Shown one piece after another: positions 1 through 8,205 of a stretch of 32,369 bases of DNA. Both the position numbers and the translations under genes were made by a program. The notes below the pieces were generated by a model. The model did not search any database, was not told the DNA's origin, and saw nothing but the letters and a program-made list of their open reading frames with translations. The stretch lies in assembly GCA_021770065.1 (NCBI GenBank), contig JAETRR010000060.1, positions 1 to 32,369 on the forward strand. Direction: 5' to 3'. The number at the start of each line of letters is the position of its first letter. Position 1 is the stretch's first letter. Source of the DNA: Lachnoclostridium sp. (lineage in GTDB: Bacteria > Bacillota > Clostridia > Lachnospirales > Lachnospiraceae).

Positions 1-77
1 TAGGATTCCCAATCCACATTGTTTCGAATTCCTCTGCGTATAACAATCTCATCCTCTACCAAAAACACTTTTATCAT
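1..77 (-). CDS. Response regulator, 5' end only (partial at window edge)
   Basis: Only the first 25 codons are in the window. They read MIKVFLVEDEIVIRRGIR and then NNVDWE, the typical opening of a receiver domain: a hydrophobic first beta strand followed by the acidic pair that helps bind magnesium (E-D at residues 8-9). The phrase RRGIRNNVDW is characteristic of YesN/AraC-type regulators of Firmicutes, which usually sit beside a sensor kinase and control sugar transport. A purine-rich ribosome binding site (AGGGGGGA) lies just upstream of the ATG at 77. The output domain is outside the window, so the AraC assignment is inference. It is separated from the arabinose unit by a terminator and is probably its own transcription unit. 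Confidence 0.8.
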   Translation of the reverse strand, partial: MIKVFLVEDEIVIRRGIRNNVDWES

Positions 78-109
78 ATGACTCCCCCCTCAAACTCCAC
101 ACTTCTACT

Positions 110-160
110 GAAAAAGGATGGCGCACATGAAAACTTCGCCATATGCGCCACCCTTTTTTC
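110..160 (-). terminator. Rho-independent terminator after the FGGY kinase
   Basis: Inverted repeat with arms 110-125 and 144-160 (core TGGCGCA / TGCGCCA), flanked by A-runs on the left and T-runs on the right in the plus strand. Read on the minus strand it gives a GC-rich stem followed by CTTTTTC, so it ends the kinase gene that stops at 179. It also has a T-run in the plus direction and could work both ways. Confidence 0.8.
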
Positions 161-178
161 AAGGTCGTCTATCATTCT

Positions 179-1774
179 TTACCGCAGATGCTCCACTGCC
201 GCACGCTCAATGGCAAGGCCCTCGGTATAACGTTCAATAAAGGTATCATAACCGGCCACATCCTTTGCATCCGGCTCCATGCGCTCACCCTTTTCACCTG
301 CAAATACTTTGTCGGCAAGATAAGCTCCCAGGGATTCGCCCTCTCCCCTGTTCTTCATATAAGCAGCCAGCAGGGCAATTCCCCAGGCACCGCCCTCTCC
401 GGCCGTCTCCATAACGACTACGGGAACATTCATGACAGCCGCCACAAACCGCTGTCCTACGCCCTTTGTCTTAAAGAGTCCGCCGTGTCCTACGATCTCA
501 TCCACCTGTACGCCCTCTTCTTTAATGAGAATATCCATTCCTGCTCTCATTGCTCCAAGGGAGGTCATCAAATGCACTCTCATAAAGTTGGCCAGATTGA
601 ACCTGCTGTCCGGCTTTCTCACGAACAGAGGACGTCCCTCCTCAAATCCGGTCACATGCTCCCCTGAAAAATAGTTGTAAGCCAGAAGTCCGCCGCACTC
701 CGGGTCGCCCTCCAATGCTTTCCGGTAGAGGGTTCCAAAGAGCTCGTTCATGTCCACCTTCATACCGAAGCTCTCGGCAAATTCTTTAAATAAACCTACC
801 CATGCATTCAGATCAGAGGTACAGTTGTTAGTATGGGCCATTCCCACCAGACTTCCGTCCGGAGTGGTTACCATATCAATCTCGGGATGCACTTTCTTTA
901 ATTCATGCTCCAGAACAATCATGGCAAATCCGGAGGTTCCTGCGGAAATATTTCCGGTACGCTTGGCCACGCTGTTGGTGGCAACCATGCCGGTTCCTGC
1001 GTCGCCCTCCGGCGGACACATGGGAACACCTGCTTTTAAGGCACCGGATGGGTCCAAAAGCTTTGCCCCTTCCTCTGTCAGCTCTCCTGCCGCTTCACCT
1101 GCGCTTAATACCTCCGGCAATATATCTCTAAGCTTCCAGGAGTAGCCTTTCTCTGCAGCCAGATCATCGAACTGACCCAGCATACGCTCATAAAATTGGC
1201 CGGTCTTTGTATCAATGGGGAACATGCCGGAAGCCTCGCCCACTCCCATGGCTCTGCGCCCTGTAAGCTTCCAGTGAATATAACCTGCAAGAGTTGTCAT
1301 ATAATCAATTCGGGGTAAATGCTCTTCTCCATTCAATACAGCCTGATACAAATGGGCAATGCTCCATCTCTGGGGGATATTGTACTGAAACAGCTCTGTC
1401 AGCTTCCCTGCCGCCTGGCCTGTGATGGTGTTTCTCCAGGTTCTAAAAGGCACTAATTGATTTCCCTCTTTGTCAAATACCAGATAACCGTGCATCATAG
1501 CGCTGATTCCAAGAGCGCCGACAGTGGTAAGCTCTGCACCGTACTGATTCTTTACATCCTCTTTCAATGCCTGATAGCTGCCCTGAAGCCCTTTCCATAC
1601 CTCATCCAGAGCATAAGTCCAGATACCGTTCTCCAGCTGATTTTCCCAGTCGTAGCTGCCGGATGCAATTGGCTTGTGGGACTCGTCAATGAGTACCGCT
1701 TTGATCCGGGTGGAGCCCAGCTCAATTCCCAGAGATGTCTTTCCGCTTTCAATGGCTTCTTTTAAATTGCTCAT
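179..1774 (-). CDS. FGGY-family carbohydrate kinase, probable L-ribulokinase role
   Basis: Cytoplasmic sugar kinase of 531 residues. The N-terminal phosphate-binding loop is visible ([12 protein letters not shown] at about residues 15-26), followed later by the family's GTSG-type ATP-binding segment and a C-terminal GHGG / GEGGAWGIA region. The start chosen is the ATG at 1774, which has AGGAGGG seven bases upstream; an upstream in-frame extension lacks such a site. It is downstream of araA in the same direction, so phosphorylating L-ribulose made by AraA is the natural inference. It belongs to a divergent FGGY group rather than classical AraB (E. coli AraB is about 566 residues), hence no symbol. 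The 276-bp gap to araA holds two palindromes, one abutting this gene's ribosome binding site. Confidence 0.85.
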   Translation of the reverse strand: MSNLKEAIESGKTSLGIELGSTRIKAVLIDESHKPIASGSYDWENQLENGIWTYALDEVWKGLQGSYQALKEDVKNQYGAELTTVGALGISAMMHGYLVFDKEGNQLVPFRTWRNTITGQAAGKLTELFQYNIPQRWSIAHLYQAVLNGEEHLPRIDYMTTLAGYIHWKLTGRRAMGVGEASGMFPIDTKTGQFYERMLGQFDDLAAEKGYSWKLRDILPEVLSAGEAAGELTEEGAKLLDPSGALKAGVPMCPPEGDAGTGMVATNSVAKRTGNISAGTSGFAMIVLEHELKKVHPEIDMVTTPDGSLVGMAHTNNCTSDLNAWVGLFKEFAESFGMKVDMNELFGTLYRKALEGDPECGGLLAYNYFSGEHVTGFEEGRPLFVRKPDSRFNLANFMRVHLMTSLGAMRAGMDILIKEEGVQVDEIVGHGGLFKTKGVGQRFVAAVMNVPVVVMETAGEGGAWGIALLAAYMKNRGEGESLGAYLADKVFAGEKGERMEPDAKDVAGYDTFIERYTEGLAIERAAVEHLR

Positions 1775-1794
1775 GTAAAACCCTCCTATTAAAA

Positions 1795-1893
1795 GTTCCG
1801 TAATATCCTGTCCGTACACCTCTATATAAATCAATTTCCAGCCGCAAATTCATGCGTCTGTAAATCGATTTGTGCACGGAAAGGATATTACTG
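1795..1893 (-). repeat. Palindromic repeat family A, full copy abutting the kinase RBS
   Basis: Left arm begins CCGTAATATCCTGTCC (1798-1813) and right arm ends GGAAAGGATATTACTG (1878-1893); they pair across the element. A second inner pairing joins AAATCAATTT with AAATCGATTT, and the tip has CGCA/TGCG. On the minus-strand transcript this is a hairpin of about 100 nt ending a few bases before the AGGAGGG of the FGGY kinase. The same sequence recurs at 7089, 13181 and 16528, each time at the same distance from a ribosome binding site. Confidence 0.85.
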
Positions 1894-1903
1894 TTCTAAG
1901 TCG

Positions 1904-2031
1904 CTGCGCGACAGCACTAAAGGGTAAAGTTGCTTCGGCACACTGGTAATGAGAGGAAGTTTCATTCGAAAGGACACTCATGAAACTTCCTCTCGTGCGC
2001 CTTCCCGACTTTACCAAGCGTTGCCAGGCAG
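1904..2031. repeat. Large imperfect palindrome between araA and the kinase
   Basis: The core is a perfect 15-bp inverted repeat, GAGAGGAAGTTTCAT at 1951-1965 and its complement at 1980-1994, with a 14-nt loop. Outer arms GGTAAAGT (1923-1930) and ACTTTACC (2008-2015) extend it, and CTGC/GCAG close it imperfectly. It is unlike repeat family A beside it. There is no T-run, so it is not a standard terminator; it may stabilise the araA 3' end or be a small mobile palindrome. Confidence 0.7.
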
Positions 2032-2050
2032 CACTATAAGTTATTTTGAT

Positions 2051-3538
2051 TTACCGGAAAGCAACAGAATTCCAAAGCATCTCATTCTTCAGACTGCGGA
2101 TGGTCGTATCTTTATCTATGTATACAGTCTCAATTCCCATAGCCGCTGCCCAGTCGCCCATCTGCTCTGCACTCAAGTCATAGGTAAATGCCGTGTGATG
2201 GGCTCCGCCTGCCAGAATCCAGGCTTCGGCGCCGGTTGCAAGGCTTGGCTCCGGTGTCCAGAATGCGGTTGCTACCGGAAGCTTCGGCATGGACTTCTCT
2301 ACCTTTTTACAGTCTACCGTATTGATAATGAGACGGAAGCGGCTGCCCAGATCGATTAAGGATGCGGCAATACCCTTGCCTGTCTTGGAAGTAAATACCA
2401 GACGGGCCGGATCTTCTCTGTCACCCATGGTAAGGGGCGTTACCTTGATGCCGATGGGGCCGTCTGCGATGGTGGGGCATACCTCAAGCATATGGGCCTC
2501 GAGAATTCCCTCTTTGCCGGGCACCAGATTGTAGGTGTAATCCTCCATAAAGGAGGTTCCCTTGGCATCCTTCATGCCCTCTGTCATAATTTTCATCAGA
2601 CGTACCATAGCTGCCGTCTTCCAGTCGCCCTCTCCGCCGAAGCCATATCCCTTTTCCATCAAGCGCTGAATTGCCAGGCCGGGAAGCTGTTTAAGGGCTC
2701 CCAGATCACCGAAATGGGTTACAATGGCCTGATAATTCTTTTCCTTTAAAAAACGCTCAAAGCCAATCTCAATCTGTGCCTGAACAGCTACATGCTTTTT
2801 AAATTCCTCCGGTTCTCTGCCTTCCAATAAGATCTCATATTTATCATAATATTCTTCCACTAAGGTGTCAACATCACCTTTTGCCGTATCCTGTACATAC
2901 TCTGCGATCTCATTTACAGGATAAGCGTCAATCTCCCAGCCAAACTTAATCTGAGCCTCTACCTTATCTCCCTCGGTTACGGCTACGTTGCGCATATTGT
3001 CGGCCACACGCACTACACGGATATGGCTGCTCTCCATGATGCCGATAGCAGTGCGCATCCAGGATGCAATTCTCTTAATCACGTTCTCGTCCGCCCAGTG
3101 GCCTACAATAACCTTGCGCTCAATTCCCATGCGGCTTACGATGTGGCCGTACTCCCGGTCCCCGTGTGCGGACTGGTTCTCGTTCATGAAATCCATATCA
3201 ATGGTATCGTAAGGAATCTCCTCATTAAATTGTGTATGTAAATGCATCAAGGGTTTACGGTACTCCTGCAGTCCCAGGATCCAGGACTTTGCCGGGGAAA
3301 AGGTATGCATCCATGTGATAACGCCTGCGCATTCCTCGTCTGCATTAGCCTCATTGAAAGTCTTGCGGATGAGCTCGTTGGTGATGAGGGTCGGCTTCCA
3401 TACGATCTCATAGGGGAGCAGTCCGGACTGGTTGAGGTGCTCCACGATTTTCTTAGAATGCTCCGCTACGTGAGCCAGACACTCATCTCCGTATAAATCC
3501 TGAGAGCCGGTTGCAAACCAAAACTTGTACTGTTTCAT
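2051..3538 (-). CDS. araA: L-arabinose isomerase
   Basis: Converts L-arabinose to L-ribulose in the cytoplasm, a manganese-dependent step at the head of arabinose catabolism. The 495-residue length matches the family (about 500). The N-terminal FATGSQDLYG signature is present. The metal-site residues known from E. coli AraA (E306, E333, H350, H450) have clear counterparts: E303 in GEGDWK, E332 in FMEDYTY, H349 in EAHMLEVCP and H447/H448 in GGAHHTAF. Start is ATG 3538 with AGGAGGT upstream. It lies between araR upstream and an FGGY kinase downstream, all on the minus strand. No araD follows, so L-ribulose-5-phosphate 4-epimerase must be encoded elsewhere. Confidence 0.97.
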   Translation of the reverse strand: MKQYKFWFATGSQDLYGDECLAHVAEHSKKIVEHLNQSGLLPYEIVWKPTLITNELIRKTFNEANADEECAGVITWMHTFSPAKSWILGLQEYRKPLMHLHTQFNEEIPYDTIDMDFMNENQSAHGDREYGHIVSRMGIERKVIVGHWADENVIKRIASWMRTAIGIMESSHIRVVRVADNMRNVAVTEGDKVEAQIKFGWEIDAYPVNEIAEYVQDTAKGDVDTLVEEYYDKYEILLEGREPEEFKKHVAVQAQIEIGFERFLKEKNYQAIVTHFGDLGALKQLPGLAIQRLMEKGYGFGGEGDWKTAAMVRLMKIMTEGMKDAKGTSFMEDYTYNLVPGKEGILEAHMLEVCPTIADGPIGIKVTPLTMGDREDPARLVFTSKTGKGIAASLIDLGSRFRLIINTVDCKKVEKSMPKLPVATAFWTPEPSLATGAEAWILAGGAHHTAFTYDLSAEQMGDWAAAMGIETVYIDKDTTIRSLKNEMLWNSVAFR

Positions 3539-3627
3539 TTCTTCTTACCTCCTAAAATAAGTTTGTTGGGTTATATTGTTTCATCCCCATATCCACAGAC
3601 TGGATGCGGGCGCTTGCGCACAAAGTT

Positions 3628-4698
3628 TTACTCTGTCAAATCTTTTACGGAATCTCGCTCCGCCAGATAGGGCGCAAATTCATAAGATGTTCCCGGCATA
3701 TTGCTGCGAATCATAGAAATAAGCTGCTTTGCCGCTTTCTCTCCCAGCTTTTCTTTGGGATGATGAACAGAGGTCAGTCCTACCTCCCCCAGCATAGCCA
3801 AATCCGTATCATCCACGCTCACCACCGATACATCCTCCGGAACAAAAATTCCGTGACGCTTCCATATCTCTATCACTTCAAAGGCCGTGCTGTCGTTATA
3901 ACACAGGATTCCGGTACAGGAACCCAGCCGTTTTACAATCCGCTCTTCCATGCCGTTAAAGTCCAGCGCGTCTTCCGTGTCAAACCAGAGTATATTTTCC
4001 TCCGAAGGACGGATTCCCGCGCCCCGCAAAGCTTCTAAAAAACCCCGATAACGGCGGATTCCCTGCCCGTCATCCAGCTTGAAAAAGCCGCCGATCTTCG
4101 TATGCCCATGAGACAACAGATATTCTGCCGCCAGCCGTCCGGCTGCTTCATCCTGAAGGGAAACTACCGGGCAGTCAAGCTCCGGATAACAGCTGTTGAT
4201 AAAGAGGATGGGAATGCCTTTTTCCTGTAAACGGCGGTAAAGGGGCAGATTCGGATTGGGAAGTGCGCTTTTCGTAGTCTCTATGATGCTCCCTCTCAGA
4301 TCCTGCTCCAGCAGATCCTTTAAAACGGCTTCCTCCCTCCAGATATGGTTGCCTGTAAATGCAATCTGTACCTGAAAGCCCTCTTTTGCCAGAATATTTT
4401 CAATTCCCTGTATGATTCTGGGAAATATGTAATTGTCCACATACGTAGTCACTACGGCAATACGCTTACTCTTTTGCTGCTCTTCGGCCTCCCGATCTAT
4501 TACATAAGTCCCGCTGCCCTGGCGCCCTCTTACAAAGCCCTGCTTTTCCAAGACTTCTAAGGCGTTGCGCACTGTCTGGCGGCTTACCTGAAACTGATTT
4601 TGAAGCTCATACTCCGACGGAAGCTTATTCCCCGGAGAAAAGATGCCTTCTATGATTTTTTGCCGTAATGTTTCTGCCAATATCTGGTATTTTGCCAT
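3628..4698 (-). CDS. araR: AraR-like arabinose repressor (GntR HTH + LacI-type sensor)
   Basis: A 356-residue regulator with a chimeric build known from Bacillus AraR: an N-terminal GntR winged helix (residues about 1-70, with LPSEYELQNQFQVSRQTVRNAL and the wing GFVRGRQGSGTYV), then a LacI/periplasmic-binding-like sensor domain (from about residue 80; VVSVDDTDLAMLGEVGLTSVHHP near the C-terminus). AraR homologues repress arabinose genes and are released by L-arabinose. It is 89 bp upstream of araA in the same direction, so autoregulation of an araR-araA-kinase unit is likely. Symbol given from architecture plus context. Confidence 0.9.
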   Translation of the reverse strand: MAKYQILAETLRQKIIEGIFSPGNKLPSEYELQNQFQVSRQTVRNALEVLEKQGFVRGRQGSGTYVIDREAEEQQKSKRIAVVTTYVDNYIFPRIIQGIENILAKEGFQVQIAFTGNHIWREEAVLKDLLEQDLRGSIIETTKSALPNPNLPLYRRLQEKGIPILFINSCYPELDCPVVSLQDEAAGRLAAEYLLSHGHTKIGGFFKLDDGQGIRRYRGFLEALRGAGIRPSEENILWFDTEDALDFNGMEERIVKRLGSCTGILCYNDSTAFEVIEIWKRHGIFVPEDVSVVSVDDTDLAMLGEVGLTSVHHPKEKLGEKAAKQLISMIRSNMPGTSYEFAPYLAERDSVKDLTE

Positions 4699-4943
4699 AT
4701 GATTTTGATTCCTTTTCGATTCTTTCGGGTTAATTTCTAATGCTGCTGTTCAAAGACTGTTCTTGCCAAAGCCGCTTCCGGCTAACCTGTTTTCACTTAA
4801 TATAAATAATTATCCTCTTTTCTTCTAGGTAATTTGTATTTTAATATTTTATGTGTATTTATTTTATGCAGATTTACTAATTTCTTATATAGTATCGATG
4901 TACTCTTGATAAATCAATAAGTTTTCCTCTTTCTTTTAATCTA

Positions 4944-4972
4944 TTTATAACTCTTTTCCATTAGCATGTCAA
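4944..4972 (-). promoter_or_regulatory. Sigma-A promoter for the araR-araA unit
   Basis: On the minus strand TTGACA (4967-4972), a 17-base spacer and TATAAA (4944-4949) make a near-consensus promoter. It predicts a 5' leader of roughly 240 nt before the araR start at 4698. The leader is AT-rich and contains a half-site AAATACAAAT near 4830. Confidence 0.75.
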
Positions 4973-5025
4973 TATATTTTTAATAATTTGTATGTTTATT
5001 TTTCTGTCATAGTCTTAATATTTCT

Positions 5026-5058
5026 ATATTTGTATTTATATGTATTAAATACAAATAT
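5026..5058. promoter_or_regulatory. Candidate AraR operator palindrome
   Basis: Perfect 13-bp inverted repeat, ATATTTGTATTTA (5026-5038) and its complement (5046-5058), with a 7-base spacer. The halves contain ATTTGTA and TACAAAT, the half-sites of the known AraR operator, but the spacing is wider than in Bacillus. Further ATTTGTAT half-sites occur near 4829 and 4985, so this 498-bp AT-rich gap (4699-5196) looks like the regulatory region of the arabinose unit. Confidence 0.5.
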
Positions 5059-5112
5059 ATCTATTATCACTATACTTCTTTTTATTCTAATATACTTGCG
5101 CAATTATTCCTG

Positions 5113-5165
5113 CAAAAAAACAAAACAGCCAACCAAATGCTGACTTATAAGCACCTAATTGGCCG
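5113..5165 (-). terminator. Terminator after the broken Rpn-family gene
   Basis: Arms 5126-5140 and 5151-5165 pair imperfectly (GGCCAA with TTGGCT, and GCA with TGC at the tip). Read on the minus strand the stem is followed by TTTTGTTTTTTTG. It sits about 30 bp past the stop at 5197. Confidence 0.7.
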
Positions 5166-5196
5166 TCTATACTGTGATAAAACCTTTTACAAGAAT

Positions 5197-6436
5197 CTAC
5201 CTATGCTCTGATATCTCCTTCAGCTGTCTTTTTAACGCTTCATTTTCTGCATTTATTTTGTCTATAGTTGAATTCTGCTCGTTTAATAACGCCTCTTTTT
5301 TATCCAGCATCAAGTTCTTTTCCTCTATTACCGCATCTCTCTTGTTAATCTCCGCATTTTTCTTATTAAGTTCCACATCTTTCTTACTAAGCTCCGTATC
5401 CTTTTCTTCTACTTTTTTCTGCAATTCTTCTATCATAAACTTCGCCGTATTCTCATCCAGTATCCGCAACGCTTCTGAAAACATTCCCAGCACCTCCTCT
5501 GGTTGTTGTCGCAGCATAGCTATCTCTTTATAAATCTCCTCCAACCATGGATATTCCCTGACCAAAACCTCCGCTTCCTCAAGATTCTCGGTAGCCAGCA
5601 GAGACAGCCATGCAGTCTGTTCGCTTCTATCTTTAGGATACGAGGTTTTCCGAAATACGTCAAGGGCAACTAAGAAACATTCCTGCAATAGTTCCAATTT
5701 AAGACCCGTATCAAAAACGGTCTTTCCGTGATGAATATAATGACCTCCGGTTTCATAAAATATTTTCATACTCTGTTCAAAAATAACAATCACATATACC
5801 TTTTTGATATCCCGATATGTAAACGTATTTCCCTTTACTCCCCGCACTCTGGCATACTGCCGCATAATAAGATCCGAAGAATAACAAGAGATGCGCTCTG
5901 CCGGAAATGCATAGCTTTGCTTCTGAATCTCCACATTTATCAGGGAACCATCCTCCAGTTCTCCCAGTCAAATACCCCGCAGCAAGCTACAAGCATCAAA
6001 CTTGCTGTACAGCAGAGCTGCGGGGTATTTGACCCTCGCGGCAGTCGCCAAATGGACATGCCAGCATGTCCGCTTGGCTCGTTGCTCGCGGGAATAAATC
6101 CATAATCAAAAGCGTATCCCCATCCATCAGGCTATCCTCATTGGGTAAAATACGAACAACCTTCACCTCTATTCCCAATAGACTGGAAACTAATCGAGAG
6201 AGACGATCCGGATGAATGTCCGGATGAAAGATCCTCTTGAAAAACGGATCATAGGTAAGCGGCAAGGACTTTTTCCCCTGGCAGAAATCCAAAAATCGCT
6301 GTCTCCACTCTCCGTTCAGCCTTCGATAACTTCCGTAAAGGGACGGCGTCTTCTTTAATTGTTCCATTACTTTTTCTTCCGTATCCAGTTCCTCCGGCCA
6401 TACAATTGTACCTTGATTACTGTCGTTCAAATTCAT
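5197..6436 (-). pseudogene. Rpn/PD-(D/E)XK nuclease-family (transposase-like) gene, split by a repeat
   Basis: The two halves of one gene are visible. The N-terminal part (6436 down to about 6099, ATG 6436 with GGAGGAAG upstream) reads through TYDPFFKRIFHPD to DGDTLLIMD; the C-terminal part (5966 to 5197) resumes in frame as ELEDGSLINVEIQKQSYAFP and ends in a lysine/glutamate-rich heptad coiled coil. The family's nuclease core is an Asp followed by an E-x-Q motif (here LIMD and VEIQ). The 132-bp insert lies exactly between them, so the catalytic site is broken. The N-terminal frame runs on into the repeat and stops near 5996. This COG5464-type family is annotated as transposase or recombination-promoting nuclease. 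Neither half is likely to be active. Confidence 0.88.
5967..6098. repeat. Palindromic repeat family B, copy 1 (inserted in the Rpn gene)
   Basis: It starts with a perfect 17-bp inverted repeat, GTCAAATACCCCGCAGC at 5967-5983 and its complement at 6017-6033. A second palindrome follows, GGACATGC-CA-GCATGTCC (6054-6071), and the element ends near CGGGAATAAA. A homologous copy lies at 23885-24040. No clear target-site duplication was seen. Size and double-hairpin form suggest a MITE or REP-like mobile palindrome without its own coding capacity. Confidence 0.85.
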
Positions 6437-6588
6437 AAGCAAACTTCCTCCATAAAAAATAGATTCATAGTTCAAAATTGGAAATAAGGCGAGAATACGC
6501 CGTGATCCTAGATTGAGATTATTAGATAAGGTGAGTATAACAAAAGCAGAATAAGAAAGCAAGAATTTTTACATTTAATTCCAATAAG

Positions 6589-6639
6589 GCTCCCTGCCGT
6601 GCTCTGATGTTATTCAGCAAGCCTGGCAGGGAGCTTTTT
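6589..6639. terminator. Terminator hairpin at the end of the nine-gene sugar operon
   Basis: Perfect 10-bp inverted repeat GCTCCCTGCC (6589-6598) and GGCAGGGAGC (6625-6634), with TTTTT following on the plus strand. The only gene needing termination here is rbsD on the minus strand (stop at 6668), where the tail is the weaker TTATT. A bidirectional terminator is the likely reading. Confidence 0.65.
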
Positions 6640-6667
6640 GCTTCTATATTTACATGACTACCTGATG

Positions 6668-7069
6668 TTAAGCCGGAAATGCAACGCCTGCCCGGAGAAT
6701 AATATTCGGATAGGGGGTAAACTCACCTGTCCGGATGGCAAACCTTGTGTTTGCTGACATCTTTTTAAGCTCCGTATGCGGAATGAACTCATGCTCCACT
6801 CCCGGCAGCTTCTCCTGAATATAAGCAAGAAGCTTCGGATTCTTTTCATGAATTTCCTCTGCAAGAGTGTAAAATTCCACTTCTGCCTCCTCCAGAACTG
6901 CGTCCATGGTCTGAATAAAAGTGGGAACTCCTCCGCAAAGAGCCAAGTCTACAACGGGCACTCCCTCCGGGATGGGCATTCCGGCATCCCCTATCATAAA
7001 TGTGTCCATATGTCCGAGAGCCGCTATGTAAGCGGACAGCTGGGCATTTAAGATTCCTCTCTTTTTCAT
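6668..7069 (-). CDS. RbsD/FucU-family sugar mutarotase (D-ribose pyranase-like)
   Basis: A 133-residue RbsD-family protein, full length for the family. RbsD enzymes interconvert pyranose and furanose forms of imported sugars so that the right anomer reaches the next enzyme. The catalytic histidine known at position 20 in RbsD is present (LGHMDTFMIGDAG, H20), with D28 after it, and the C-terminal TPYPNIILRAGVAF end is typical. Start is ATG 7069 with AGGAGA upstream; repeat family A abuts that site. It is the last gene of the operon, after the permease. Ribose specificity is not proven, because the operon also has an isomerase and a transketolase, so the symbol is withheld. Confidence 0.88.
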   Translation of the reverse strand: MKKRGILNAQLSAYIAALGHMDTFMIGDAGMPIPEGVPVVDLALCGGVPTFIQTMDAVLEEAEVEFYTLAEEIHEKNPKLLAYIQEKLPGVEHEFIPHTELKKMSANTRFAIRTGEFTPYPNIILRAGVAFPA

Positions 7070-7088
7070 ATGCTTTCTCCTATTTTTA

Positions 7089-7128
7089 GTTCCGCAATAT
7101 CCCTCTCTGCACATCGGGAATATTACTG
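7089..7128 (-). repeat. Palindromic repeat family A, short copy abutting the rbsD-like RBS
   Basis: The left part CCGCAATATCCCTCTCTGCAC and right part GGGAATATTACTG match the arms of the full copies at 1795 and 16528, but the middle is missing. The remaining arms still pair across a loop of about 12 nt. On the minus-strand transcript the hairpin ends about nine bases before AGGAGA, the same layout as in the full copies. Confidence 0.75.
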
Positions 7129-7132
7129 TGTT

Positions 7133-8176
7133 TTATTTACTCTCATTTCTCGCTTTCAGCGCCATCTTCGCTTGAAGATTTCTCTGGAACTGGTCGATAA
7201 TTACGGCCAGTACGATAACCAGTCCTTTGATAACCATCTGCCAGAATTCCGACACGCCGCACATTACCATACCGTCATTGATAACGCCGATTACGAAAGC
7301 TCCCACAATGGTTCCGCCGATGGTTCCGATTCCGCCTGCCATGGAGGTTCCGCCAAGTACCGCAGAGGCAATGGCATTCATTTCCCAGGATTCTCCTGTG
7401 GCCGGATGGGACGCCGCCAGCTGGGAAGATGCGATAATTCCTACGATAGCAGAGCAGATTCCGGAAATCATATATACCAGAATCTTTACCTGATCTACTT
7501 TTACGCCGGACAGCTTCGCCGCCTTCTCATTTCCTCCGATTGCAAATACATGCCATCCAAAGGCCGTCCTTTTCAAAAGCACTGCAAAGATTACGGCCAG
7601 AATTACAAGAATCAGAAGTCCTACGGGAATCCCTGCCACACTGGAGCCGAAGAACCCCCAGCCCTGGTTTCCGAGAGCCTCATAGCCCTTCAAATCAGAG
7701 TAGGTTGCTCCGTTGGAATGGATGTTGGCAAAGCCTCTTGCCACATACATCATACCTAAGGTGGCAATAAAGGGGGCTACGTTAAACTTTGTAATGATGA
7801 GGCCGTTAATCACACCGATGAGCGCGCCAATGAGTACGGTAATCAATACCACCGCCGGCACGCTGAAATACAGGGTGACGCCAAACATTTTTAAGGTAAG
7901 GCCCTTCTGAAGAAGTCCGCCGGCAATCATGCCGGCCAGGCCTACAATGGCTCCTACGGACAGGTCAATACCGCCGGTGATGATGACATAGGTCATGCCG
8001 ATGGCAAGAATACCATACAGGGCTACATGCTTGCCAATCAGCAAAGCCGTGTTCATATTCAGGAAGTTGTTTGCCGCTATACTGAAAAAGATCAGCAGCA
8101 CAATCAGCACAATAAAGGTTCTTCCTTTTAACAATGTCATTACCAATGTATTATTATTGGAATTTTTCTTATCCAT
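7133..8176 (-). CDS. Sugar ABC transporter permease (RbsC-like)
   Basis: A 347-residue integral membrane protein of the ribose/xylose ABC permease family. Hydrophobic segments occur throughout, including one near residues 17-35, and the family motif GITYVIITGGIDLSVGA appears here as GMTYVIITGGIDLSVGA, with ALLGG-type ASAVLGGTSMAGGIGT further on. It would form the membrane channel with the RbsA-like ATPase 29 bp upstream and the binding lipoprotein. Start ATG 8176 has AGGAGT upstream. Only one permease is present, so it probably works as a homodimer, as in ribose systems. Confidence 0.92.
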   Translation of the reverse strand: MDKKNSNNNTLVMTLLKGRTFIVLIVLLIFFSIAANNFLNMNTALLIGKHVALYGILAIGMTYVIITGGIDLSVGAIVGLAGMIAGGLLQKGLTLKMFGVTLYFSVPAVVLITVLIGALIGVINGLIITKFNVAPFIATLGMMYVARGFANIHSNGATYSDLKGYEALGNQGWGFFGSSVAGIPVGLLILVILAVIFAVLLKRTAFGWHVFAIGGNEKAAKLSGVKVDQVKILVYMISGICSAIVGIIASSQLAASHPATGESWEMNAIASAVLGGTSMAGGIGTIGGTIVGAFVIGVINDGMVMCGVSEFWQMVIKGLVIVLAVIIDQFQRNLQAKMALKARNESK

Positions 8177-8205
8177 ATTCTTTACTCCTATTCCACATAA
8201 ATTTA

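Noticed and set aside
143..667. 174-residue plus-strand ORF opposite the FGGY kinase
   Set aside because: It is antisense to a gene with clear family motifs, and it has no ribosome binding site or recognisable domain.
5967..6098. Possible CRISPR or tRNA-like structure from clustered palindromes
   Set aside because: There are no regularly spaced repeats with unique spacers and no tRNA cloverleaf; the two hairpins belong to a repeat with a second copy at 23885.
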